NCBI GenBank assembly: GCA_035593725.1
Contig: DAOSZN010000001.1
Span: 62,001 to 126,000, forward strand
Direction: 5' to 3'
DNA length: 64,000 nucleotides
Origin: UBA4971 sp029551185
GTDB taxonomy: Bacteria > Bacillota > SHA-98 > UBA4971
This document shows positions 9,101 through 17,527 of the stretch, piece after piece. Below the pieces are notes generated by a model. The model saw only the letters and a list, made by a program, of their open reading frames with translations. It ran no database searches and had not been told where the DNA came from. A program made the position numbers and the translations under genes. Position 1 is the first letter of the stretch. Every line of letters begins with the position of its first letter.

Positions 9101-12100
9101 GCCGAGAGCACGATTCATTTTGCCGGCAACCCTCCGGGCCTTGTATCATTTGAAGGTACAGCCACTGTATCAAATGTGTCTTTTGCAGCAGGCCAGGTCT
9201 ATCCGGGAATCAAAGAGATCGGCGGAAACGGTAAGGCTCAATTGACATTCAAGAAAGCTGAAGGGGACGATTTGTCCTTCAGCGGAAAAGTCATGGTAAC
9301 GAAAGGAATACTGAATCTTGATTCCATCGGCGCAGGACTTGATAATCTTGTTGCGGAGGTGGATTTTGACACAGAATCCCTGGACATTAAGGGAGTGACA
9401 GGAAACTTCGGGAAGTCGAGGTTCGAGGCGGCAGGTTTCGTGAATTTCGGGAAGAGGCCGGAGATAGACATCAATCTCAAAAGCAAGGATCTGGCCCTGG
9501 AAGACTTAGGGGAGATCGTTGTGGCGGGCAAGCCTCTTAGTGTGTCAGGCTCTGCTATGCTGGATGTCGGGGTTCGAGGGTTTTATCCGAATCTGGAATT
9601 GGCCGGAGAGGTGGTATTGTCCGGTGTGCAGGCAGAGCATGCTATTATGAAACTGCCTGCGAAGAATATAGAAGGCAGGGTCAGGCTCTCCGGGAATAGC
9701 ATAAGCACAGAGAATCTCCGAATGGTCTTTGCGGACTCGCCTGTCCTGGTTAAGGGAACCATCACCGGCCTTTCCGATCCTATTTTTGATATTACCGCGT
9801 CCTTCGCCGATATCCAATTGAGTCGCATAAAAGAAGTATTTGCACCTGATATTCAAGGCGATATCGAAGGACGTGGCAAAGTGACTCTGAATCTTGCCGG
9901 ATCCCTTGATGAGCTGTGGACAGACGGGGACTTTGCTCTGGCGAACCTTTCCGGGGAAGTCGGAGGAAAATCACTTAAAGCGAGTGAGGTTAAAGGGAAG
10001 TTTCGCTATGGTAACAATGCAATAACCCTTACTGATATCCGAGTCTTGACTATGGGCGGAGAGATTAATGCCGGCGGAGTTGCTCTGCTTAAGAAGGGGG
10101 AAGATGAGCCGGATCGAAATCCATGGACACGACTTTCCCTTGATATTAAAGGGATCTCAGCGGAAGAAGCAGCTTCATACGTTACATCAGAGAAGATTGT
10201 GACATCCGGGATTCTCGACGCTGAGGTCATGCTTGAGGTAGAAAAGGGTGCTTACAGGATTTTAGGGTCATGCGCCGTAACAGCAGGCAGTGTCCAAGGC
10301 TATTCGTTTAATAACACAAAAGCGGAGTTTAGAGCGGAGAATGGCCGAATAGTAATCGACAAGCTGACTTCGGAAGGCCCTAACTGCTGTCTTACCGCAC
10401 AAGGCGTGGTTCACGAGAACGGCGATTTCAAAGCGCAGGTGGGCATGACTGCAGTTGACCTCAAAAAGCTGGGTGAATCATTGGGATATGGAGAAATCTC
10501 CGGGATCGCGAATTTCGCAGGGGCTGTCTTCGGCAAAGGCAAGGAGATTTCCGTAGACGGGCTCGCTGAAATTAGAAGTCCCATGATTTACGGGATTCAG
10601 CTGGACTCTGCAGCAGGAAGGGTTAGCTTTGGGAATAACGCGATTCATCTCTCAAATATTTTAGTCACTCAGGAAGACGCAGCATGTCAGATTAACGGCG
10701 CAATAGACTTAAGCAGGGAAGATCCTGGTCTGGATCTATCAGCGAATATCAGTGGAATGCCTATCCGCGAATTAGCGTCAGCTATAGGGATCGACGAAAT
10801 GCCTGTAAACGGCCGGATTTCCGGGAAGGGCGCGGTCAGAGGAACGGTGAAAAACCCGGAGGCGGAAGGGGAAGTCAGGCTCTTATCCGGAGAGGTATTC
10901 GGTATAAAGCTGGATTATGTCACCACAGGTTTTGCATATGCCGCAGATACTATTAACATAAAAGACCTAAGCGCCACAGCAGGAACGCTAAAGATTAACT
11001 CATCCGGTATTGTGACGCGTGAAGGCAAGCTCGACCTTGCTGTCAGCATACGGGACTTCGATTTGTCTCAGCTTCCCATAGACATGCCGGATAATCCCAT
11101 ACGCGGAGGGATCGTCGATTTTGACGGCAAGGTAGCGGGGGAGCTCAGCGAACCTCATGTGGAAGGGTTGGTTGTGGCGAGGGATGTTTCCGTTATGGAT
11201 GCGCTTTTTCCTGATGTCAGTTGCGACCTGAAGTGGGATAACGGGGAGGTGCAAGTAAGACGCGGAATAATCCATGACGGAAGCGGTACAGCGCAAGCTG
11301 TAGGAAGCATAGGACTTGGCAAAGGCAACCCTTTGAATCTTACGGTTACCGCTAAAGACCTGGATGTAAAGACTGTTCTTGCTATTTTGCGCCCGGGAAA
11401 GAATGACCCTGTGGAGGGCAGAATCAGCGGTAAGGCCGATGTTCGTGGAAATCTGTCTCAGCCTGCAATAGATCTCAAACTTAATACCGGTCGTCTGGTT
11501 GCAAGAGGTATTCCTCTTGAAAGTGCGTCACTGGATGTAGGAATCGCAGAAGATCGCGTCAATTTGCGAATCTTACAGCTGTTTCAGGAAGGCGGCGGTT
11601 ACTTCGAGGCAGACGGTAGTTTAGGATTAGTTGGGCCAATTTCTCTCACAGGTTCAGCCAGGTGTTTTGATATCAGTGCTCTTTCTGCTGTAATGGGATG
11701 GAAATACTCATTCAAAGGGAATGTGGATCTTGCCATGAAAGTCGAAGGAGAACTCGCGAATCCTTCCGCTGTCCTATCTCTTAGAATTGCCGACGGCAGT
11801 GTGGAGAAAGTTGCCTTCGACCTCTTAGCCGCTAGAATGGCCTTTAGCGGTGGGGTGCTTACTATTGAAGACGGTGAGATTCTTCAAGGACGGCACAAGG
11901 CCACCTTGCACGGCAAGGTTCCTATCCCGAAAGAGAGTCTTGAGGCAATAGGGATAACAGCCTACCCATCAAGGGAAGAACTCGACGTGAGCTTGCAGAT
12001 GACCAATGCGAAGCTTGAATTTATCTCCATGTTCTACCACGGAATTGAGTGGGCAGAAGGTGAAACTGACATAGACCTTCATGTTGCCGGGCGAGTTGCA

Positions 12101-13210
12101 GCTCCAAGGCTGTATGGCTTTGCCCAAGTGAATGACGGGACTGTAAAACTTTCACCTATTATTGACGTGTTTAGAAACATTGATGCTAAGGTTAACTTCG
12201 AAGGGACTCAAGCGAGCATTGAGAGGCTTTCATGCCGGCTTGGGGACGGCGAGGTCAAAGCATCAGGCTTTGTCACGTTCCAAGAGCAGGGAGGACCGAG
12301 ACTTGACTTAACGTTAACATCGCAAGGGGCCATGGTGAATACAGGTATTTTCCGGAGTATAGTCAATTCGGATATCAAATTATACGGCCCTGTCAGCCAT
12401 CCGTTAGTCTCCGGCAGAATCAGTCTCGCCAAGGCGATAGTCTCACCGGATACATGGTCCTTTGCAGGGGCCCCTCTGTTTGACGCGGATTTGGCTCTGA
12501 CTGTGGCTACTGAGGGAGACCTCAGGGTGCGAACGAAGATCATGGATGTTCCCGCATCCGGGTCTGTAAAACTCAGTGGTACTCTCAAGGAGCCAAAAGC
12601 GTCAGGCAGAATGGAAGCCCGGAGGGGTTGGTTCGCATACTTCGGGAATGAGTTTACCATACGGCGGGCTGTCGTTGAATTCACTGAGAAACTCGGTATT
12701 ATGCCTGCAATCGAGCTTGAAGCGGAAACAACTTCAGGTGAGGTAAGAATATTCATCGGACTGCACGGGACCTTGCCTGATAATCTAACTTTGGAGTTAT
12801 CGTCAAGTCCGCCTATGACCCATGATGAGGTTCTGGCATTGCTGAATTACCCCGGCGCTTTGACCAAGATACTTGCAGGCGATGTTGAAGGTGCCATCAA
12901 GGAGGAATTAGCCAGGATTTTTGAGCAAGAGCTCCGTCTCCAGGTGTCAGGGGGAATCGGGAGAGCCTTCGAAGCTCTTCTGGCTTTAGACGAGTTTAGA
13001 ATTGAGAGAGGTATGTCAAGTGAACTGACTCTCAGAGTCGGCAAATATCTAATAGACAACTTATATCTCAGTTACGAAAAAGTTTTGGGTCCTGACTCTT
13101 ACGGGGTTTTGAAGTTTGATTACTTCTACCGTCCCGGTGTAGTGTTTACAGGGCGGTTCGATGAAAGGGGAGAGAAGATCTTCAGTGTTGAAGCCCGACT
13201 AAGATTCTAA
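6125..13210 (+). CDS. tamB: TamB-family AsmA-like outer-membrane biogenesis protein, giant form
   Basis: This 2361-residue protein has one N-terminal membrane helix (about residues 9-31) and then almost only beta-rich sequence. It ends in a TamB C-terminal (DUF490) domain with PPMTHDEVLALLNYPG, LRVGKYLIDNLYLSYEK and a final FSVEARLRF. TamB proteins form a long hydrophobic groove across the periplasm. They are linked to outer-membrane protein assembly and to lipid transport. It is nearly twice the length of E. coli TamB (about 1260). The extra length is at least partly a tandem 43-residue repeat (listed separately). ATG 6125 is chosen over 6101 because GGGAGGGGAG lies just before it. The next large gene is bamA, as in many diderms. 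Confidence 0.92.
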   Translation: MASWSRKKKTLLVVAIIVIGVVIISVYANLLKIQNAILLAAHDQIEAGLEEALGSPVKIGSIVGKTLSEVVISDLSVDAESNTDAPVLFAKHVEVSYSLLDIISKRKDMGAALKGVVFIEPELSIELPPDFGISPKKAGTDLGQAIDALGEFQGYVSAKDGRVEVSGIPGLDRPFVVSGITGSITFAGTGAAGRINLFAGCEKQTRITATGRYDWETKAIACDAGLTGAMPHAWLGDLRSIVDSITPELLGVSEEAVLGIRRVLSDIDTVNLEGGTVDIEAHVRPMPKNGSMIRGKASIAEAALDASRITVSGIQADFGQLTDLKSSLNLALDFQLDEAGLACQGKGSVSIGHVEWIDSQFGFSEISANGNAEVEFWKNSKDKSLSFEGKTTLDIPLVSAGEALKKAAGFGGGALQAEGPVRFDMAFAGTSWDSIEVCGSLKTNKGTFAARDIVPEVQEISGDIEASLAFESKGWALTGYQGQVRLVSGYADATYLSQGIESVKGRLTGLVSFSGGEERPVNYKGFIDIEEAGIALDRRLQPVEPSLDGGSYGEILLPKGLADGRVEFEGQAPGAVKYSGLLNLRDSVVEVAGTTEIGKIQMAEGEACGNVLIRGELPGKTEYSGRISLSRGIVEVQDGLPWLRQARGQVSGDMEILGSLGDTFAYSGDLSLTHAIIDVSDAPVGIKRFSGEGAIDVSFRGGGDDILQYEGVGRLKRGDLLATEIEGGIRRLEGPVKGTVNFQGRYLEEPVIDGVISTAKCDLEVGEIEGFIKSAKGEALGEIRFLTHGARLTAYSGKGAVKNATFVADEALPGLVEAKGLADVDLRFSYSDDKSLAYEGKAKIHSGRIRTEQIYPGLESLGGNVTSEVSFRSCDDGVMYEGSANLTSGRVLLKGLIEGFDHMDGDISLGLRFQGDGKAQGSFHGNAVISGGTLKVGKIAEGVESIEGFARLEVALAGGFGIAPTYNGTLTVSDASFRASNVSAGFNSIAGKAESTIHFAGNPPGLVSFEGTATVSNVSFAAGQVYPGIKEIGGNGKAQLTFKKAEGDDLSFSGKVMVTKGILNLDSIGAGLDNLVAEVDFDTESLDIKGVTGNFGKSRFEAAGFVNFGKRPEIDINLKSKDLALEDLGEIVVAGKPLSVSGSAMLDVGVRGFYPNLELAGEVVLSGVQAEHAIMKLPAKNIEGRVRLSGNSISTENLRMVFADSPVLVKGTITGLSDPIFDITASFADIQLSRIKEVFAPDIQGDIEGRGKVTLNLAGSLDELWTDGDFALANLSGEVGGKSLKASEVKGKFRYGNNAITLTDIRVLTMGGEINAGGVALLKKGEDEPDRNPWTRLSLDIKGISAEEAASYVTSEKIVTSGILDAEVMLEVEKGAYRILGSCAVTAGSVQGYSFNNTKAEFRAENGRIVIDKLTSEGPNCCLTAQGVVHENGDFKAQVGMTAVDLKKLGESLGYGEISGIANFAGAVFGKGKEISVDGLAEIRSPMIYGIQLDSAAGRVSFGNNAIHLSNILVTQEDAACQINGAIDLSREDPGLDLSANISGMPIRELASAIGIDEMPVNGRISGKGAVRGTVKNPEAEGEVRLLSGEVFGIKLDYVTTGFAYAADTINIKDLSATAGTLKINSSGIVTREGKLDLAVSIRDFDLSQLPIDMPDNPIRGGIVDFDGKVAGELSEPHVEGLVVARDVSVMDALFPDVSCDLKWDNGEVQVRRGIIHDGSGTAQAVGSIGLGKGNPLNLTVTAKDLDVKTVLAILRPGKNDPVEGRISGKADVRGNLSQPAIDLKLNTGRLVARGIPLESASLDVGIAEDRVNLRILQLFQEGGGYFEADGSLGLVGPISLTGSARCFDISALSAVMGWKYSFKGNVDLAMKVEGELANPSAVLSLRIADGSVEKVAFDLLAARMAFSGGVLTIEDGEILQGRHKATLHGKVPIPKESLEAIGITAYPSREELDVSLQMTNAKLEFISMFYHGIEWAEGETDIDLHVAGRVAAPRLYGFAQVNDGTVKLSPIIDVFRNIDAKVNFEGTQASIERLSCRLGDGEVKASGFVTFQEQGGPRLDLTLTSQGAMVNTGIFRSIVNSDIKLYGPVSHPLVSGRISLAKAIVSPDTWSFAGAPLFDADLALTVATEGDLRVRTKIMDVPASGSVKLSGTLKEPKASGRMEARRGWFAYFGNEFTIRRAVVEFTEKLGIMPAIELEAETTSGEVRIFIGLHGTLPDNLTLELSSSPPMTHDEVLALLNYPGALTKILAGDVEGAIKEELARIFEQELRLQVSGGIGRAFEALLALDEFRIERGMSSELTLRVGKYLIDNLYLSYEKVLGPDSYGVLKFDYFYRPGVVFTGRFDERGEKIFSVEARLRF
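7433..9406 (+). repeat. Tandem 43-residue repeat array inside tamB
   Basis: A Y/F-x-G anchor recurs at TamB residues 437 (V-C-G variant), 480, 523, 578, 623, 666, 709, 752, 795, 838, 880, 923, 966, 1009 and 1052. Ten of the fourteen spacings are exactly 43, two more are 42 and 45, and one unit carries a 12-residue insertion. Each unit has the pattern anchor, then a short strand, then S/T-x-G, then a G-I/L-x-x-I/L-x-G turn, then a hydrophobic strand. The DNA has diverged, so it is recognisable only as protein. A possible earlier unit starts near residue 387. Confidence 0.85.
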
Positions 13211-13350
13211 GTACATCCCCGTTAACTTGTGCTGCAGTTGCTGACAGCCCGAAATAGGACTCATGAGGTTAAGAATGGCTGAAGATCTATAACAACTTGC
13301 CTGGAAGCTCTGGGACTCATTGCTGATACCATCAATATTTGGATAGATAG

Positions 13351-13446
13351 ATGGGAAGGATTTACGTAAGGCGGGTAGAAGATGATACCTATGTTGCTGA
13401 GAGGTTCAGTTGGGACATGATTTCTGAAGAAATGTTAGAGTTATAA
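13351..13446 (+). CDS. Possible 31-residue small protein upstream of bamA
   Basis: An ATG at 13351 opens a 31-codon frame (MGRIYVRRVEDDTYVAERFS and onward) ending TAA at 13444. It lies in the 275-base gap between tamB and bamA, which otherwise shows nothing clear. The charged composition looks coding-like, but the ribosome site (GGATAG) is weak and no family is recognised. It may be chance. Confidence 0.2.
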   Translation: MGRIYVRRVEDDTYVAERFSWDMISEEMLEL

Positions 13447-13485
13447 TAAGTGAATATCTGCGTGTGTCGAATAGGAGGGACAAAT

Positions 13486-15291
13486 GTGAATTCATTATCC
13501 GGGCAACCGCGAAGATTCGCCAAGAACATTCGTGAGGGATCTATTGCAACAGCAGCGTTGGTTGCAGTCTTGACCATAGCTCTTGCAGGTTTATTGTCTC
13601 CCTGTGTCTTGGCGCAAGTGCCCACAGGCGAGAAAATAATCGCAGTTGAGGTCGAAGGGCTCAAGACTGTTTCTCAAGAAACAGTCTTGGAAGTTGTCAA
13701 GGTGAAACCTGGAGACCTGCTGACAGAGGATGCGGTAAGAGTCGACCTTGAAGCCATTAGCGATATCGGGTTGTTTTTTAATGTAGCAGCAAGGTTTTAT
13801 CCCCACTTAGGAGGGATAAAACTTGTATATGAGGTTGTGGAAAATCCGATGATCGCGTCTGTTGATTTCAAGGGTAACGAGGCAGTCAGCCGGGACAAGC
13901 TCGATCTTTTGATGAGCGTACGGCCGGAGGAGATTCTCAACTTGAAAAAGCTGAACGGGGATCTCGAGCGAATTCTCAAGTACTACTATAACGAAGGTTA
14001 CTCTGCTAAAATCAAAGACGTAAACATCTCAGAACAGGGAGATATCACAATAGAACTCGTGGAGCTTCGTGTAGCTGATGTACGGATAGAGGGAAACAAG
14101 AAGACAAAAAACCATGTAATACAAAGGTACATAACGGTTGAGCCCGGTGAATTGCTAAACGTCAACAAGCTCCGTGAGGATCAACGAAAACTCGGGAATC
14201 TCGGGATTTTCGAGAGCATTGACATAAAGCTGGACATGGCGGAAACAGAAGATGCTTACATAGTCACGTACGTGCTGAAAGAAGCCAGGACAGGTAGTGC
14301 CGGTATAGGTGCAGGATACAGCAGCACTGAGAAACTTATTGGGTATATCGAGGTCTCTGAATCCAACTTCCTTGGGAGACTTCAGACTGTAAACGTCAAC
14401 TGGCAATTTGGAAAGGGCCGCAGTTCTTATTCTTTGGGTTTCTACGACCCATGGATTGACGCGAAGCAGACCTCCTTCGGTATTAACCTTTATAACCGCA
14501 CTCAAGCAGTGACCAGGAAGTGGGATGAGAGTAGGTTCCAATGGAACGGGGCAGGGGATTCTCCTTGTGAAATCAGATATGATGAGCTCAGAAGGGGCGG
14601 AAACGCATCTATAGGGAGGCCTCTTAAGCAAAACATGAGGCTGTCTTTGTCCCTCAGAATTGACGGGACAGAACTTGTTCCGTTGCCTCAGGAAGGTAAA
14701 GCCAAGACAGAGAAAGCGGAGTGGGCATGGCTGCCTGGGAAGAACCCCAGTGGGGACACAAGGAGCCTTACATTGTCCCTTACCGGTGACACGCGGGATC
14801 ACTATATGAATCCGACTAAAGGGTTCTATTGGCGGGCTTCGGCAGAAACTGCAGGCGGGCTTCTCGGTGGCAGCTATACGTTTTCCAAGTACCAAGGAGA
14901 AGGCAGCGCGTATCGGGAGGTTAGGCCTAATCAAGTGCTTGCAGTGAGGCTGTCTGGGGGGGCATCCACCGGAGTCCTTCCCCTTCATGAGCAGTACCGT
15001 ATCGGCGGCGCTGAAACACTCCGCGGCTACAACTACGGCGAGTTTTACGGTGACAGTATGCTGCTGGCTAACGCGGAATACAGGTTCCGGATACTAAAGG
15101 GCGTTCAGGGAGTAGTGTTCGTGGATACAGGCGGCATATGGCTGAAAGACGAGGAGATTAATGTAGGAGGCTTCTCAACAGGCGCAGGCCTTGGAGTCAG
15201 AGTTGAGACCCCTATAGGGATGCTTCGAATCGACTATGGGATAGGAAAGCAAGGAGGCCAAGCATACCTCAGTTTTGGCCAAATGTTCTAA
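13486..15291 (+). CDS. bamA: BamA/Omp85 outer-membrane protein assembly factor
   Basis: The 601-residue protein has a signal peptide ending near VLAQ and three POTRA domains: about residues 38-110, 111-185 and 186-270, the last starting VADVRIEGNKKTKNHVI. A C-terminal 16-strand-type barrel follows. The barrel contains YRIGGAETLRGYNYG, the conserved loop-6 RGY/F motif of Omp85 proteins, and ends in phenylalanine (SFGQMF). Three POTRAs is fewer than the five of proteobacterial BamA and typical of diderm Firmicutes. GTG 13486 follows AGGAGGG and is preferred over an in-frame GTG at 13450. It inserts beta-barrel proteins, such as the porins in this window, into the outer membrane, and sits between tamB and skp. 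Confidence 0.95.
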   Translation: MNSLSGQPRRFAKNIREGSIATAALVAVLTIALAGLLSPCVLAQVPTGEKIIAVEVEGLKTVSQETVLEVVKVKPGDLLTEDAVRVDLEAISDIGLFFNVAARFYPHLGGIKLVYEVVENPMIASVDFKGNEAVSRDKLDLLMSVRPEEILNLKKLNGDLERILKYYYNEGYSAKIKDVNISEQGDITIELVELRVADVRIEGNKKTKNHVIQRYITVEPGELLNVNKLREDQRKLGNLGIFESIDIKLDMAETEDAYIVTYVLKEARTGSAGIGAGYSSTEKLIGYIEVSESNFLGRLQTVNVNWQFGKGRSSYSLGFYDPWIDAKQTSFGINLYNRTQAVTRKWDESRFQWNGAGDSPCEIRYDELRRGGNASIGRPLKQNMRLSLSLRIDGTELVPLPQEGKAKTEKAEWAWLPGKNPSGDTRSLTLSLTGDTRDHYMNPTKGFYWRASAETAGGLLGGSYTFSKYQGEGSAYREVRPNQVLAVRLSGGASTGVLPLHEQYRIGGAETLRGYNYGEFYGDSMLLANAEYRFRILKGVQGVVFVDTGGIWLKDEEINVGGFSTGAGLGVRVETPIGMLRIDYGIGKQGGQAYLSFGQMF

Positions 15292-15442
15292 GCAACCCTG
15301 AAAGAAACAATCGAAGTAAGTATTGATGCCGTGGAAAGTTCCGGCGGCTATGTGATATTATTAATTAATAGGCGGATTGGAAGGGACACGCTCCTTTCCG
15401 GTCTTAGTCAAAGCGTCAGCGTTGGTGAAAGGAAGTGCAGGA

Positions 15443-15988
15443 ATGTCAAAGTCCCAAACAAGACTCCTAGGTTTACTGGTAGTCGTTATCGCCGCTGTGG
15501 CAGTTGTCGTAAGCCTTGTCGGAGACAAAGGCCTTAGAGCTGCAAACGGAGCGGGCCCGGTTGGATTCGTATATTCATCAAAGATAATTGCAGAAGTGGA
15601 AGGTTCGCCTGAATATACAAAAGCGCAAAAGGATTATGAAGCATTTGCCCAGAAGCTTCAGAAGGAATACGAGTCTCAAGCGGAAGGGCTTGATGAACAG
15701 AGCAAGCGGGCAAAACTGCTTGATCTCGAAAAGAAATTAACTGAAAAGCAGATAGAGTTGAACCAGCCTTTCCAGGACAAAATTCAAAAGGCTATTGAAG
15801 ATGTTGCGAAGAGTGAAGGTTGCTCCGTTGTTCTCAGCCAGCGAGTGGAGTTCGAAGCGCTTGTGCCTGTCCGTGACAAGAGCGCAAGCATTGTTGGCAC
15901 GCAACCTATTCCGATATCCATACCTATTGTTGTCACAGGAGGCAAGGATCTTACAGATCCTGTCTTGAAGAAGCTCGGGGTGAAATAA
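15443..15988 (+). CDS. skp: Skp/OmpH periplasmic chaperone
   Basis: This 181-residue protein has an N-terminal hydrophobic export segment, then GFVYSSKIIAEVEGSPEY and a long charged coiled coil (about residues 60-125). It ends with VVLSQRVEF and GGKDLTDPVLKKLG. The small beta body with a helical hairpin and the final DLTD-VLKKL element are typical of OmpH/Skp, which shields unfolded outer-membrane proteins in the periplasm. Its place between bamA and lpxD is the widespread bamA-skp-lpxD order. ATG 15443 after AAAGGAAG is chosen. Upstream in-frame codons would add an unlikely N-terminus. Confidence 0.9.
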   Translation: MSKSQTRLLGLLVVVIAAVAVVVSLVGDKGLRAANGAGPVGFVYSSKIIAEVEGSPEYTKAQKDYEAFAQKLQKEYESQAEGLDEQSKRAKLLDLEKKLTEKQIELNQPFQDKIQKAIEDVAKSEGCSVVLSQRVEFEALVPVRDKSASIVGTQPIPISIPIVVTGGKDLTDPVLKKLGVK

Positions 15989-16039
15989 CAGGCAGGTCGC
16001 CCAGGCTAGTTTAAAATGCCAGGCTTTGGCGGGATACTG

Positions 16040-17515
16040 ATGAAGCGGTTAGTTTACTCTGCGATAATTGGACTTGTTGGAGTCCTGGCTGTTATAGCAG
16101 TCAAGCTCCCGTTAACACAGGAGGTTTCACTTAAGAGTGATACCTGTGTCCTTCATGGGAGCCCGAACCTTGTTGATTTTCAAAATCAGCTTAAACCTCT
16201 GAGGCCCCTCATCATTGACAGAGGGGCCCCGACTCTTTCTCCATGGGTCTTTGAGGATTTCCAAGCGGATGAATTGAGTTCTCTCTCTTTGTCTGATGTG
16301 TCAGTATTTTTTCCATTAGTTTCAATAGATGAAGAAAGAAGCAATAAAGATTCTTACGGAGAGACAGGGTCAGTCATTTCAGTGCCTCCGGATTCTATAC
16401 ATGTTGATGTTGGTACGGCTGACGGCTTATTATCCTCGGAACATGAGTCCGTAACCTTAACGCCTGACATTTCAGACAACATAAAGACAGGGTTTGTCTT
16501 GTTAAATCAAGCAATGAAGAAACATCCGTTGTGGATGGAAGTAATCCGCATCGATCGGGACATAGAGACAATGAAAAGTCGGTGGCGGAGTTATGTGGAT
16601 GCATCAGGGATTACCGAAGAGGACGTGCTGAAATGTCTTGATGCGTCCGAACAGGTCCTAGATGAGAAAGTTCAAATGAGTTCTTATGAAGGTTTCAAAT
16701 TGCCTGAGCATGCCGGTGCATTAGAGTCCGGGCTTGTCTTGGCGGAAGCGTCTCTCATAGAAGAATCGGATGCGCGTATTAAGGCAAAGGGAATCGAGCT
16801 TCAGTCAAACCTGGAAGACAGGCTTTATGCAGAGGAAGCCCGTCTCAACAACGAATTCGACGAATTTAAAGACAGAGTAGTTAAGGAGAGCTATCTTACG
16901 ATTATTAACACCCAGCTGAAATTGGAACTTCTGGAATTATCAAATGCCGAGCGAGAGGAGCTTGAAGAGAAGCTTCGGCAACTCAATGATAACATTGAGG
17001 AGAAACTTGTAGCTAAACGGAAAGCCTTGGATGATAGTTATGCGTTGTATGAAGCTCGGGAAACAGCTTCGACTGAAGCCGAACTTGCAAGGTATATTGA
17101 CGAACAAGCCAATTGGATATCTTCTGAGCTCAGAAAGGAACGAGAGAGACTGGAGAAAGAAATGGAAGGCTTGTTTTCTGACGGGAGGCCTTTAGACCCC
17201 GACGATCTCAAGATCTGGCAGGAAGAGGCCTCCAGACGAGGGCGGATTGAGCTTTCGGCGAGGCATGCTGAGATATCCAAGGAGTTCAAGGATAGAGAAG
17301 CTCAATTCACTGACGAGCTACGTGAACTCACGACAAGTCGGGAGCAGGTCGAAGACAGTATCAAGAACGATATATACCGTGCAGTGTCAGATCTTAGGGA
17401 TGATACGGGTATCTTGATAGAAATAGTCGAGTATGATTCTGAACATAGAGAGACTGAGTCTTGGGATGTTGACATGACTCCTGCTGTCATCCGGATTATT
17501 CGAAATTGTGAGTGA
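16040..17515 (+). CDS. Large exported coiled-coil protein, Skp-like
   Basis: This 491-residue protein has an N-terminal membrane or signal segment (about residues 4-20). A low-similarity region follows to about 190, then around 250 residues of very charged heptad-rich coiled coil. The end (ILIEIVEYDSEHRE, then DMTPAVIRIIR) parallels the end of the neighbouring Skp (VVLSQRVEF, then DLTDPVLKKL). It therefore looks like an enlarged Skp/OmpH relative with a much longer helical arm. It lies 12 bases before lpxD in the same operon. A periplasmic chaperone or spacer role is inferred. No enzyme motif is seen. An alternative start is ATG 16016. Confidence 0.55.
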   Translation: MKRLVYSAIIGLVGVLAVIAVKLPLTQEVSLKSDTCVLHGSPNLVDFQNQLKPLRPLIIDRGAPTLSPWVFEDFQADELSSLSLSDVSVFFPLVSIDEERSNKDSYGETGSVISVPPDSIHVDVGTADGLLSSEHESVTLTPDISDNIKTGFVLLNQAMKKHPLWMEVIRIDRDIETMKSRWRSYVDASGITEEDVLKCLDASEQVLDEKVQMSSYEGFKLPEHAGALESGLVLAEASLIEESDARIKAKGIELQSNLEDRLYAEEARLNNEFDEFKDRVVKESYLTIINTQLKLELLELSNAEREELEEKLRQLNDNIEEKLVAKRKALDDSYALYEARETASTEAELARYIDEQANWISSELRKERERLEKEMEGLFSDGRPLDPDDLKIWQEEASRRGRIELSARHAEISKEFKDREAQFTDELRELTTSREQVEDSIKNDIYRAVSDLRDDTGILIEIVEYDSEHRETESWDVDMTPAVIRIIRNCE

Positions 17516-17527
17516 GAGTGCATAAAG

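Noticed and set aside
7433..9406. Regular 129-base spacing in tamB considered as a DNA repeat or CRISPR-like array
   Set aside because: The DNA units are strongly diverged and the frame is continuous; the repeat is at protein level only.
14155..14988. A 277-codon minus-strand open frame inside bamA
   Set aside because: It lies wholly inside a gene with clear POTRA and barrel motifs, has no recognisable domain and no ribosome site; it is a shadow of the bamA codon pattern.
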